64,000 bases of DNA, taken from assembly GCA_029582165.1 (NCBI GenBank), contig CM055884.1:19499037-19563036 (forward strand), written 5' to 3'. Both the position numbers and the translations under genes were made by a program. This DNA is from Portulaca oleracea (taxonomy: Eukaryota > Streptophyta > Magnoliopsida > Caryophyllales > Portulacaceae). The notes beneath the pieces were generated by a model. The model was not told the origin of the DNA and did not search any database. It saw nothing but the letters and a program-made list of their open reading frames with translations. Position 1 is the first letter of the stretch; each line of letters opens with the position of its first letter. Of this stretch, positions 45,870-57,126 are shown in pieces.

Positions 45870-46740
45870 AGTTCTGCCCAGGATCTATGGAGTTAACTAA
45901 CGGAGAGGTTTAGGCAAATCAATGGTTTCTTATTGTTCAAATTTAGGGAGAAATTTCTGAATTGTATCAAGGTAATGATAGAGTAGTTGTATACTACACG
46001 AAACTAAAGAAGTTATGGGGCGAGATGGCTGAATTGAGTGACGTTCCTCTTTGTGACGCCCACTCATGTTAATTGTATCACAATCAAGAAGACAATTGTG
46101 TTCGAATATAGACATAAGTTGATGCAATTTCTGTTACATCTTGATGAGAGTTATGATTCTATTCATGGACAAATTTTGCTCATGGATCCTCTTCCCACTA
46201 TGAGTAAGGCTTGTCAAATGATCGAGAAGATAGAGAAGTAGAGAAAGGTGACTGAAGGACTTTCTATTGGGAAATAAATAGCAGTTGTGGTTACTAATAA
46301 GAGTCATGTTGACAATAAAAATGACTCTTCTGTTAGAGGTTTCTTGGCTCGTGGAAATGGAGGATTTGACCAGTATGGTAATGTCAAGAACAAGAAGGAT
46401 AATTCCAAAAGAAACAAGCAAGGCAAGTTTGTACACACTACCAGAGGACTGGATACACTATGGATCAATGTTTTCTTATCCATGGATTTCCGGAGTGGTG
46501 TGATGAGAACAATAACAAGAACAAAGTGGCTGCTCATGTTCAGACTCATGAAAGTCTTGCAACTCAAGATTATCCTTTGGATAGTGGCTTTGGACATAGG
46601 AGTGGAGCTGGCCAGATTAATCTGCAGGCTGTGGTTCAAGAAGTGATGAGGATGATGAAGAATCAACAAAATCAGCAAGCAGAAGGATCAAGTAATGCCT
46701 ATCAAGTTTATGCTCATTTTACAGGTATATCTTCTTCCTT
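45870..46740 (+). pseudogene. gag of copia element E
   Basis: Three shifted frames give DLWS.LTERFRQINGF-like start, VVYYTKLKKLWGEMAEL, then HKLMQFLLHLDESYDSIHGQ and ILLMDPLPTMSKACQMIEK, which are Gag motifs of plant copia elements. A zinc-knuckle remnant THYQRTGYTMDQCFLIHGFPEW lies near 46440-46495 with its first Cys pair and His altered. A stop at 46276-46278 and shifts near 46070, 46440 and 46520 disable it. Confidence 0.75.
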
Positions 46741-48590
46741 ATATGCTCATTCAAGTGTTTGTTGTACCTTGATTAAAGGTTTTGAAGGTTCTTGGATAGT
46801 TGATACATGAGCATCAGATCATATGACTCATAATCTAAATTTTTTTACCCATCTTTATGCTCTTGACAAACCTATTTCTATAACTCTACTTGATGGCACA
46901 GCTAAGGTTGTCACCAAAGCTAATTAAATTGTCATTAATCCCTATCTCACCCTTCACAATGTCCTCTATCTTCCTCAATTTAAATTTAGCCTTTTATCTG
47001 TTGCTAGATTGTTAACAAACTTAGAACTCTTTGTTGTTTTCTTGCTTGACTTATGTTATATACAGGACCTTTCAACTAAGAATATCTTGGTTGTTGCTCA
47101 TAAACATGGTGGGTTATACAAGCTCTCACAACACATTGAAGTCATACATCACTCTTCTGAGAATAAGCAATCTGCAGTAGCTAATACTTCTTTGAACCCA
47201 TCTCCCTGTACTATGACTAATTAAGACATTATACATGCTAGACTTGGACATACATCCTTATCCAAACTTCAACATATCACTTGGTGTAAAGAGCATTTGG
47301 ATTCAAGTTTTTCTTGTCAAATCTATGCACTTACTAAGATGCACAAGCTACCTTTTAATAAGAGCAATATACATTCTTCTCATCCTTTACATTTATTGCA
47401 TATGGATTTGTGGGGCCCTTACAAAATTACAAATATTTCTGGTGCTCATTATTTCCTCACCATAGTGGATGATTTTTCTAGAGTCACTTGGACTTAACTT
47501 TTACAAAATAAATCATAGACTGAACATGTTATAATTCAATTCTACAATATGGTTCAAACTCAATTTCAAATAAACATTAAGATTAGACCTGAAAATTTCT
47601 GATTCAACCACCTGACCCGAACCCGTCCGAAATTTCTAGGTTTCGAACACGATTTTTCAACTAAACCCGAAATACACCGAACACGAAAATTAGCAGGTCA
47701 AACCTGACCCGCCAAAAAATAACTTTTGAAGATCAACTTTATTAAAAATTTGTGACATTTCATTGGAATTTTTTACTATTAACTATAAACGCAACTCATT
47801 TGTTTGTTATTTCTCTAACTTAAGTTCAAATAGTTACAATAATCTATTGTTACTAGAAGATAATCATATTTTATTATGTATATTGTACAAAAAAGTAGTA
47901 TTTAGAGACCATTTTTTAAAAGAAAAAACGGAAAAAAGGTCGCAATCATAACCCGTTGGGTTGACCTGAAACCGAAATACATCACCCATATTTACTCAAA
48001 CCCGAAATGCACCCGACCTGTATTTACCCGAACCCAATATACGAACGACCCGAAACCCGCCCGCCCGAATCGACAAGTCTAATTAAGATGATTCGATGTG
48101 ATAATGGGATAAAATTTATTAATCAAATTTGTAAAGAGTTTTTTTTTCATATAGCAAAGGCATTATTGATCAAAGATTTATTGTTAAAATTCCCCGACAA
48201 AATGGGGTAGCCGAAAGGAAGCACAAACATTTACTAGAAACAGTTCGTGCCTTAAGATTTCAGGCCAATTATCTAAAGTATTTTTGGAGAGAATGTATTT
48301 TAGTTGCAACCCATATTATAAATCTTCTTCCAATGGAAAATCTTCACTGGAAAACCCCATTTGAGAAACTTTATCGCAAACCTCATGTCTATAATGACTT
48401 GAGAGTAATAGATTGTTTATGTTTGGCCAAAAATATTGGGATTTTAGATGAATTTGAAGTTCATGCCTCTAAATGTGTTCTTCTTGGATATACTTTTGGA
48501 TTGAAAGGGTATAAACTTTTTGATTTAGATACTAACAGAATTTTCCACAGTAGGGATGTCCTATTTTTTGAAAATGAATTTCCTTTCAAA
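46741..48590 (+). pseudogene. protease and integrase of copia element E
   Basis: The protease signature SWIVDT (stop) ASDHM lies at 46790-46824; the stop replaces the Gly of the catalytic Asp-Thr-Gly. The pre-integrase motif HARLGHTSLSKLQHI is at 47242. The integrase core LLHMDLWGPYKITNISGAHY and FLTIVDDFSRVTWT (47395-47495) provides the first Asp; IRCDNGIKFINQ (48095-48125) provides the second, directly after hAT-3. The GYTFGLKGYKLFDLDTNRIF segment near 48500 is the C-terminal integrase/GKGY-type block. Multiple stops. Confidence 0.8.
47584..48081. mobile_element. hAT-like miniature element hAT-3 inside copia integrase
   Basis: Exact 8-bp duplications ATTAAGAT at 47576-47583 and 48082-48089; removing the element and one duplication restores the integrase reading through INIK-MIRCDNG. 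Terminal inverted repeats TAGACCTG at the left and TAGACTTG read from the right. Subterminal ACCCGAA/CCGACC words at both ends, AT-rich interior, no ORF of note. Confidence 0.85.
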
Positions 48591-49160
48591 AAATTTTTTT
48601 CCCAAAACAATGAGCTGTCAAAAACCCCACACACTCCCATGATTTTACCTAATTGTCATTCTGACTATGTCTTTTTTTATTCTCCCGATCAAATAAATTC
48701 CACTTCTAATCCTTTTTCCAGTACTCCACATTCTACTTCACATTCTTCCCATACTATTTTCAAAAAAAATAAAAAAAATTCTTCCCATACTACCAATCAC
48801 ACTCCTTCCTCAGCTTCTCCTCCAGTCTCCTCATCTCAGGACATTGTTGCTGATAACAACAGTTCTTCTAATTCACCCACTAATACCTCTCCCTTAACTT
48901 GTCATTCTCAGTCTCAACATTCTTCCACTTATGCTTCTTTTCCTCACCCTTAACAGATTTCTGCTCCCTTAATATCTCTTGATTAAGCTCCTGCAGATAA
49001 TGTTCTAAGAAGATCAACGCGACATAAATCTACTCCAGTGTGATTGCAAGATTTTATTTGTCCACCATCTCGAGCTAAGTCATCTCATTCTGCCATCATT
49101 TCAAATCGACCTATTTCTCCTTCTTTTTCTTCTTCTTCACCTAGATTATTTTCATATGCT
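48591..49160 (+). pseudogene. integrase-RT linker of copia element E
   Basis: Ser/Thr/Pro/His-rich segment open to 48953, then stops at 48951-48953 and 48984-48986. Low-complexity linkers of this sort separate integrase from RT in plant copia elements. Confidence 0.6.
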
Positions 49161-50160
49161 AATATGGCACACCTATCCTCATCCTATATGGATTCCCTTG
49201 CAAATGTATTACAACATCCAGAACCTCATTCATATAATCAAGCAAAACAACACCAAGAATGGGTTCATGCTATGGAACAGGAGTTATTGGCACTTGAATA
49301 CAACCAAACATGGCCTTACATCTTTGCCTCATGGGAAGAAAGCCTTAACTTCTAAGTGGGTTTATAAGGTCAAGTACAAGCCAGATAGTTCTATTGAGAT
49401 ACATAAAGCCAGGTTGGTCATTCGAGGGTTTGAGCAGGTGAAAGACAAGGACTACAAGCATATTTTCTCCCCGGTTGCAAAGCTCACAACCATGAGGCTA
49501 TTCATTGCCTTAGCTATTGCCCAAGCTTGGGATTTGCACCAATTAGACATCAACCACGCATTTCTCCATGGGTACATTGACGAGGAAGTCTACATGATTC
49601 CTCCCCAAGGTTACACCAAGCCCAAATCTAGTGAAGTTTGTAAACTTCAACGATCGCTTTATGGGCTTAAATAAGCTTCGAGGCAATGAAATGCTAAATT
49701 AACAAAGTCTTTGATTGGTTTAGGTTTCTGTCAATCTAAGGCAGACCACTCCTTGTTTTCTAAATAACAAAATGGGAAGTACGTATATGTTTTAGTCTAT
49801 GTGGATGATCTCCTCATCACAGGCAGTGATCATGAAGGGATTTCTGTCTTGAAACAATAGTTACATGATGCCTTTACAATCAAGGACCTTGGGTCGGCCA
49901 AGTAATTTCTTGGGATTGAAATTGCACGCTCACCTTCGTGAACGCTATTGAATCAGAAGAAGTATATTTTGGACATCCTCACTGACGCTAGAATGACAGG
50001 GGTGAAACCTTCTCCTTTCCCTCTCCCTAAGGGGATCAAATTGTCTGTTGATGAGGGTCCTATCTTGATTGATCCTTGGATCTACAGAAGGTTGGTTGGT
50101 AGACTTCTCTACCTCACTCTCACTAGGCCTGACATATCTTACGTTATCAACAATTGAGTC
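49161..50160 (+). pseudogene. reverse transcriptase of copia element E
   Basis: After a frameshift near 49330 the blocks ALTSKWVYKVKYKPDSSIE, IHKARLVIRGFEQ, FSPVAKLTTMRLFIALAIAQ, WDLHQLDINHAFLHGYIDEE and VCKLQRSLYGLK (stop) follow in order to 49674. The active-site segment VLVYVDDLLITGSDH is intact near 49790-49830. Then KDLGSAK (stop) FLGIEIARS and the KKYILDILTDARMTG block end near 50157. At least six stops. The catalytic Asp pair survives, but the protein cannot be made whole. Confidence 0.85.
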
Positions 50161-50764
50161 AATTTCTCTAAACTCCCCGACAGCTACACTATGATGTTAC
50201 CCTTCATGTCCTTAGATACTTGAGGGGTACCATTGATCAGCCAGATCAGGGCTTGTTCTATTTAAGTGAGAATGACATGAAGATCATGACTTACTACGAT
50301 GTCGACCGGGGTAGTTGCAAATGTCCAACTCGCTCTCTCACAGGCTTTTCTGTGTTTCTTGGCCACTCCCTTCTTTCTTGGAAGACCAAGAAACAGAAAG
50401 TCGTGCCAAAATCCTCGGCAAAAGTTGAATACCGAAGCATGTCAGCAACAATTTCTGAGTTAGAATGGATTGCTCACCTCTTGCGTGACTTTCATATTCC
50501 TTGCTCACTGCCCATATATTTATACTGTGACAACAAGGCTCGTTGCACATCGATGCTGATCCTGTTTTTCATGAACGTATAAAACACTTGAATATCGACT
50601 GCCACTATACTCGTGACAAGGTTTTGGAGGGTTTTATTTAACCTCATCATGTCATCATTCACGAGCAACTAGCAGATCTTTTGACTAAACCTCTTGGTGA
50701 GGTACAACACCATTATCTACCTTAAGGTTGGGTTTGGTCTCTTCTCCCCCAATCCCACCTTATG
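50161..50764 (+). pseudogene. RNase H and 3' end of copia pol (E)
   Basis: LRYLRGTIDQPDQGLFY, then SLTGFSVFLGHSLLSWKTKK, SSAKVEYRSMSATISELEWI and LYCDNKARCTSM identify the copia RNase H. A frameshift near 50550 and stops follow; the terminal DCHYTRDKVLEGF and QLADLLTKPLGE motifs can be read up to about 50705. Confidence 0.8.
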
Positions 50765-50782
50765 TGGGGGGGGGGGGGGGGC

Positions 50783-50888
50783 TGTAAAAGAGTAGTTTGT
50801 TATGGTTGTTAGATTTTATTAGATAATTATTCACAATTGTTAGCAGGTTATTGCAGCTGTTAGACTCTTGTTGCTCTTTTATATATAT

Positions 50889-50946
<58 letters not shown>

Positions 50947-51569
50947 CTGCTTCAATTGTCGGCCGAAGTTTCGACCCGCCCGACATTCGGGCCAAGTTAT
51001 TCGGCCCGAGCCCTGACCCTACGGGTCGGGTCAAAGGGCAGACAACTATATAATATAAATTTTTAATATATAAAAAACGTAAAAATTTACGCATTTAATT
51101 TACGTATTTAGTCCGGTCATCGGGTCGGTTCGGGCCGGGTCGCAAAAAAGTAGAACCTAATCTAGGATTTTTTTTATTTTATAAAGTTAATGTGTTTATA
51201 TAAGTCGTCGGGTCGGGTCACAAAAAATAAAACCTAATCTAGGATTTTTTAAAAAAGGTTAATGCATTAGTCGGGTCATCGGGCCAGGTCGGGTCACATA
51301 CCCATGGCCCGAGCCCGGTCCGACCATGCTTCGGGGCCCCGACTTTTTCGGGCCAGGCCGGGTCACCGTCTATAATTGTGGCCTTGGCCCGCACTTTTCG
51401 GGCCGGGTCGGATCGGGCTGGGGGGGTCCCCGGCCCACTGAACAGGTCTAACATATATATATATATATATATATACCCTCTTAGCCTCTTACAGGTGTTG
51501 TACAGAGACAATAATGTGAATATACACATAACACAAAATTTTCTCATTTCTCTACTTGTTTCTCTTACA
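50783..51569 (+). repeat. 3' LTR of copia element E (split by hAT-4)
   Basis: Begins TGTAAAAGAGTAGTTTG after the G-run polypurine tract and ends TTTCTCTTACA. Without the hAT-like insertion it is about 280 bases. An AT repeat at 50880-50942 and 51453-51474 was the insertion site. The 5' LTR is not in the window, so a target duplication cannot be tested. Confidence 0.75.
50943..51450. mobile_element. hAT-like miniature element hAT-4 in copia LTR
   Basis: Terminal inverted repeats TAGACTGCTTCA at the left and TAGACCTGTTCA read from the right. Inserted in an AT microsatellite, so flanks ATATATAT and ACATATAT are an imperfect 8-bp duplication. Dense CGGGCC/GGGTCGGGTC subterminal words on both sides, especially 51265-51440. 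No ORF. Confidence 0.75.
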
Positions 51570-51858
51570 TTTTACAAATACACAGAAGAATACTATATGC
51601 ACACTAATACTTTAGTATTGTCTTTTTTTTTTTTTAACATACTATTATGAATACGTAACTTTGCATTATAACTTACTATAGTGTCTTGATTTATATTTTA
51701 CACTATTCTTTGATATATAATTTCTTTTTAGATTCATTTCTCTAATTAGACATCCCTTCAAAAGAACGGGTAAAAAACTAATATATATATATATATAACA
51801 TTAACATAGTTTACAAAATTGTGGTGTATTTTGGTTCACCCCTAGTAATAATCTTACA
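51570..51858. other. AT-rich non-coding stretch
   Basis: No gene or repeat boundary recognised; short AT tract at 51780-51796. Confidence 0.4.
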
Positions 51859-52711
51859 TAGACCTGTCAATACGGGCGGGCGGGCTATGGGTCGGTCGTA
51901 TATTGGGTTCGGATAAATATGGCTCGGGTGTATTTTGGGTTCGGGTAAATACGGGTCGGATGTATTCTGGTTTCGGGCGGTTTGGGTCGGGTTTACGGGT
52001 CATGACCGCCCTTTTTCACAGTCACTTACAACTAATAAAATTGATTATAATTAGTCAAAGACACTTGTGTAATGTACTATTCCATTCCAAGTTCGACCAC
52101 CATGATATGTCATAGTTGTATAGACATATTACTATGCACCCAAGGGACAAAATTTAGCAATCTTCAAGTCTACAAGTATTATGCGGTTTACGTCAACAAT
52201 CCACGAATAACAGTACTTATGAAATATATAGGGTTTTGGGATGCTAATATACTGAACTTTTAGGGTATTGGACAATAATGTACTGAACTTTGACCTTGGA
52301 CAATAATACACTATTTTACTGAAAGAGAGGAGAGCAGCGGGACTGCAGGAGTTTGAGGGTTTATTGAAAGAGTGAGTAAGTGACAGTGTTAGGGTTTTGT
52401 TTTGGTCATTTGTTATTTGATTATTTCATTTGGATGTCTCTCTCTACGCATACCTTTCCAAAGTCACCCAATATTTTACTTTTGGACCTTAATTTTCATG
52501 AAATGAGCTCATTTTTTGCACAAGGCCAAAGTAGACAAAACACTTAAAATTAAAGTGTCTGACCTAATGGGTCGACCCAATACTGACCCGACCTGACCCG
52601 GTTTTTACCGGGTTCTTTGGGTTGGGTCATTTTCGAGTCCCGGGTCGAAATTTCGTGTTCAAAACCCATTTTTTGCGGGTCGGATTTCCGGATCGGATCG
52701 AGAATTGGCTA
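51859..52711. mobile_element. hAT-like miniature element hAT-5
   Basis: Close copy of hAT-2 (same order of CGGGTC-rich ends and AT-rich core). Exact 8-bp duplications ATCTTACA at 51851-51858 and 52712-52719. The left terminus is TAGACCTGTCAA; the right terminus is shortened to ...GAATTGGCTA compared with GAATTGCCAGGTCTA in hAT-2, so the last TIR bases are damaged by a small deletion. No ORF of note. Confidence 0.8.
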
Positions 52712-52847
52712 ATCTTACATGGTTAGTGCTTAGCGTATCCCTCCGTAATTCACAGTACAATGTCCTCTTGACTTTCTAGTAGATATTCTTCTAGGATTAA
52801 CCCTTGGGCTCTGTAAATTTCATGGGTATCCTGGGTTAGGTAATTAA

Positions 52848-53045
52848 TTACCGAAAGTTAACGATTGTTACCGAAAGTTACCAAAAATTACCAAAAGTTA
52901 CCGAAATCTACCCAAAAAAAATTAACATTTATTTATTAAACATCTGCCATATTTTTAATACTTATCAAAAGTTTACTCATATCAAAAATTATCAAAAATT
53001 ACCAAAAGTTATCAAAACTTACCAAAAATTACCAATATCAGCATT
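52848..53045. repeat. TTACCGAAAG-type short tandem repeats
   Basis: About a dozen diverged 10-11-base units of the form GTTACCGAAA / ATTACCAAAA, in two clusters (52848-52915 and 52980-53045). A similar ACCGAAATTT run occurs at 37018-37062. Lies about 100 bases upstream of the LIM gene's likely promoter. Confidence 0.65.
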
Positions 53046-53220
53046 TACCATACCACAGCTTATCTACCAAATTACAGGCCCTTAATCCACAAAATAATAT
53101 CTTGTTGATATTTTTTTTTATTAAGATTTTCTCTGTTTGGTTTTAACATCGTGGAGAAGGATAATTGAAGTCACTGTGGAGCTGGAGGCAACAGACAACA
53201 ACAGAGGTCCAACCTCGCTA

Positions 53221-53623
53221 GATATTCCATTTATTTATTTATCCATCATTCCCCTTTTCTCAAACTCTCCCTCCTCCCTTCTCTCTATTTCTCTCTCACC
53301 CCATCAATTATCATCATTAACTTTTGCTCCCCTCCCCCTCTTTTCTTTCTTCTTCTTCGTTTCTCTCAGATCAAACCCTTTTCAGTTCTTGCAAGGTCTA
53401 CATTTCTATTTGCATTAATTTCAAGGCTTCAGTCTTTGTCAACTTTTTTCATTTAATTGACTTGTACTTTCATCTGGGCTTTCTTGCAGATCTTCTGTTG
53501 TTTAATAATCGGAGTTTTGGGGTTTGAGAGAGAAAGGGTTGACCGAGGGAGATTGGGGAGTCAAACAAGGGATTTTTAGATCTGCAGAGACAAAAATTGA
53601 CAAGGGAAGAAAATCATTAAACG
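53221..53623 (+). promoter_or_regulatory. Putative core promoter and 5' UTR of the LIM gene
   Basis: A TATTTATTTAT element at 53229-53239 is followed by a CT-rich leader (53262-53355), common around plant transcription starts. A possible leader intron runs from GTCTAC at 53396 to TTCTTGCAG ending near 53490. The transcription start and the leader intron are inferences. Confidence 0.4.
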
Positions 53624-56303
53624 ATGTCGTTTACAGGAACCCAGCAGAAATGCAAGGCTTGTGACAAGACTGTGTATGTCATGGATCAGCTCTCTGCTGA
53701 TGGTATTGCTTACCACAAATCTTGCTTCAAATGCAACCACTGCAAAAACCGCCTTCAGGTCGTAAACTCAGCTTTATTATTTCTTTCTTTCTGGGCAACC
53801 TTTCTGATTGTTTAGAGTCCCTAATACGGCTTTTGCATTTACAATCGAAAAATATCAAAGTTTTTCATGATTTTAATTGTATTGCATTATGTGGAGGTGT
53901 TTGTTTGTTGATTGATCTATGAAGTTCTAGCAAAAAAAGCTTTGCATGTTGCTTTCCGGTGCTTGATTGGGATTTCCTGCATGGGTTGTCTTTCAAATAA
54001 TGAAAAATGAAAATATGTTGAAAGTTATGTGTGTTGTTTGACTTTATTTGTACTTGGTTATGAGGGCTGTTTGGCTTAACTGCTGAAGAAGACAGTTATG
54101 TTGATTGTTTGACTTTAATTCAGGGCATGGTACTGCATTTTTGGTGGCTTGATCATAATTTTGACTTATGTATGATGTTCTTAACTGTTCTGAAATTGGG
54201 TTAATCTGTCCAAGAAATGGGAATGAGAATCAAAGAATCAGATCAGCTGCTTTTAGTCTTGACAAAACAGTATTGATGTTTCTTTTTTACCTGTTGCCTA
54301 GTCTAGGTTGAAACAGTATTCTTCTACGTTTGACTATTCTCTAGGGCCGTTTTATGTTTTGGACAAATAAGATGTAGTCTAGAATTAACTATGATCCCTT
54401 TGCTCAAAACTGATTGTGACATGGAAATACATGGGTTACCATTGATTTAGTCCAGGGTTTTGGTTCAAATTTAAAGCCTGTGGGATGTGGTCATTGGATA
54501 TGAGCATCTTTACAAGTCAAGGGCAAGTCTGGTGAGGTCTGTTTGTCAATATGTGCCCTTTCCCTTCTAAGAACACACCCTGCTAGTAGGTGGGGCTCTG
54601 TGATATTGGTTTAGTTTGATGTGAATGATTGGCATTTGTTGGTGTTTGGTCAATAATTAGTACAGGGGTTTATTTATCAAAAATAAAAATAAAATAAAAT
54701 TAGTACATGGGTCACATGGTTTGGCTAATGTAATTATGGCATCTTCTTTCCAGCTGCACAATTATTCTTCAATGGAGGGTGTTCTGTACTGCAAGCCTCA
54801 CTTTGAGCAGCTGTTCAAAGAGGCAGGAAGCTTCAACAAGAACTTTCAATCCCGTATATACTTTCACAACCCTAGATTACAAATCAAGATCCTTTTGTTT
54901 TGTTGCTATTTCATTTAACAGTATTTATTTTCAACAGCCACAAGGCTAGCTGAAAAGTCACCCGACGTGAAGCCTGAGCTGGTAAAATTCTCCCCACTAC
55001 CATGATCCCTTTCAACATCTAGGCACAGTCCGGTCTATTCTTCTGACATTTTATTACACAATTTGGTTCAGACAAGATCACCAAGCAAAGCTGCTCGCAT
55101 GTTCTCTGGGACTCAAGAAAAATGTTCAACTTGCTCCAAAACCGTTTATCCTCTGGAAAAGGTATTGTATTTTGGCTGCATGCATCGGTTGAACAAGGAT
55201 TGAGCCTCAATTTTGGTAGATGGTTTCAGGATTGAGAACATTAATCTTTTTTTTTTTAAAAAAAAAACCATGGTAAAAGTGATTCCATTAATTTAAGTGA
55301 AAGGTAAATAGAAAATACACACTTATCAGGAGTCCCCCCCCTGTCCACACACTTAACTGATCCAACTGGGCACATGTCATAGTTTTATTCGGCCTCACAT
55401 AAACGTGGAACTGTATTTGCCTCACTGTAGCTTCCACAGACAGGTCGGAATCTGATAAATAGTTGCACATAACATGACTCGGGTGGCAGTGGCACAATTG
55501 AGAACATTGTAGTCACTTGTGAGTTGTGAATGATGCTTTTGTTATTTGGAGTGTTGTCATGGTTGTAACCTTGCTTGAGCTGCTTTGGTGGAAGTAAAAT
55601 GCATGCAACCTGGACTTTAGTGGTTTGTTTGTCGTGCTGAGCAAGGCGATAAAGAGAACAAGGGTGGTTAGGCATGATTCATGTGTGTCATCGTCTCCAC
55701 TCAAGTTGTCCTTGCATAATCTGTCCTTTCTGCTGTCTTCTACTATTAGCTGTCTGGCCTCAGGATTTCTTTTTTCTTGTCTAGATGTCTTTGCCTTGAA
55801 GGTTTCTGTTTGTCTTATCAAGTTGTCTATACCTTCTAGATGAAGTGAAAAGCCTGAAAGTTGGTGATTGATTGCTTTAGATAATGTAAAAGATAAGGTT
55901 ATGTCTGATAATACAACTAGATTCATATTGGCTCTTCTTGGTTTCACCTCGATGATCAATCATAACCTAATTGTGGGATGAAATACAAAAATATTGTCGT
56001 CGTTGCTGTTTAATTGCAAAATGACTTTCCATGGGACCCAATGTTGAGAAAGCAATGTTAATGGTTCAGGTGACTGTGGAAGAAAAGTTCTATCACAAGT
56101 CTTGTTTTAAGTGCTCCCATGGTGGGTGCTCAATTACCCCTTCAAACTACGCAGCCCTTGATGGAGTGCTGTACTGTAAACATCATTTCTCGCAGCTGTT
56201 CAGGGAGAAAGGCAGCTATGCTCACATCATGAAATCCGCTTCCATCAAGCGAGGGACTGCCCCCGTTCCTGAAGCTGTTGCAGCACCACCTCCAGAAGCT
56301 TAA
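53624..56303 (+). CDS. WLIM2: WLIM2-type two-LIM-domain protein, five exons
   Basis: Coding exons: 53624-53758, 54754-54853, 54938-54981, 55072-55161, 56070-56303. All introns are GT-AG (995, 84, 90 and 908 bases). The join encodes 200 residues without a stop, starting MSFTGTQQKCKACDKTVY. LIM domain 1 uses C10, C13, H31, C34, C37, C40, C58, H61; LIM domain 2 uses C111, C114, H132, C135, C138, C143, C159, H162, with the HGG insertion typical of plant LIM proteins (CSHGGC). The linker is about 50 residues and the tail Ala/Pro-rich (EAVAAPPPEA). Known: plant WLIM proteins bind and bundle actin filaments in cytoplasm and can enter the nucleus. All zinc ligands are intact and length is normal, so it looks functional. 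It is the only intact host gene in the window. Confidence 0.93.
53759..54753 (+). other. Intron 1 of the LIM gene
   Basis: GTCGTAAAC at the donor and TCTTTCCAG at the acceptor, between codons 45 and 46 (phase 0), inside LIM domain 1. No embedded gene seen. Confidence 0.85.
55162..56069 (+). other. Intron 4 of the LIM gene
   Basis: GTATTGTAT at the donor and ATGGTTCAG at the acceptor, phase 0, splitting LIM domain 2 after EK. The segment 55245-55500 begins with a T/A run palindrome (TTTTTTTTTTTAAAAAAAAAAA near 55248, 22 bases in all) and may hold a small insertion, but no element ends were defined. Confidence 0.8.
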
Positions 56304-57115
56304 GCTCCAACTCTCTACCTCCTGAATTTATGCCACCCCGATAGCTTCACCACCTTCTTCCAGAAGAAGCTAACCAAAAACACTCGTTTGCTTCTCTGTT
56401 TTTCATGTATTGCTATTGCTATCTTTATCATCATTTCAATTGCTTAATCTTTTCTACTCTGAGACTTTCTCAAACTGCAAGTATGTATGACGATGTTGTT
56501 TTCTAACTGAGGTTTGCCCTGTTCATGTCTTCCTGATTCTATTCTAAGATGATTTAAATATCTTTCCTGATTCATGCAGGCCTTTGTCTTCAGCTTGCTA
56601 GTGTCTTCCTTACTGCTTTCTTATTTTGTAGCAATTGTAAATTGTCAATTAGGTAGATATTCAAATTTGTCCAATTTTCTGGACAATTTGATCTTCCTTG
56701 ATCATTGTATTTCTACATTCTATCTACTTATCCAGTTATATGATCTTTATGTTCAAACAGATTTATTTCAACTTTCAAGTCTATCCCAGGTCAATCACCA
56801 AAATCTCCCTCTAAAATCAGGATGCAGTAAGTACAAATACGGCTAAATTTTCCCCCAAAAATGGCTAAATCTCCAACATTTGGTAGGATGCGCAGTTCCT
56901 GAAATTCTGATTTGTCTTTAAAGTCTGGATGTCTTTATTCCATATCTATGATTTGCCGATTTGGGGCCTACACCTCTGCTTCATGTTCCTTTTTTTTTTT
57001 CTACGGTAATATCTGCATTATTCGCACTTATCCACATTATTTGCACCACTTTCTTGCTTTGCTATACCAATTTATCCGCATTCGCAACTTACCATCCGCA
57101 AAAAGAACATGGTAG
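56304..57115. other. 3' flank of the LIM gene
   Basis: Likely 3' UTR and downstream spacer. A short inverted repeat TCAAATTTGTCC / GGACAATTTGA is at 56659-56691. No other gene seen. Confidence 0.45.
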
Positions 57116-57126
57116 TAAATAGTGTC

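Larger units (their letters stand above)
45840..51569 (+). mobile_element. 5'-truncated Ty1/copia element E
   Basis: Gag, protease, integrase, RT and RNase H remnants in the Ty1/copia order are followed by a G-run polypurine tract (50765-50781) and a 3' LTR. No 5' LTR or primer-binding site was found; homology begins inside gag at about 45840-45870. Two hAT-like elements (hAT-3 in integrase, hAT-4 in the 3' LTR) are inserted. 45666-45839 is non-coding. Confidence 0.85.

Noticed and set aside
53137..53527. Open frames upstream of the LIM start codon.
   Set aside because: They lie in the CT-rich leader; the conserved LIM N-terminus starts at 53624 and no conserved upstream peptide was seen.
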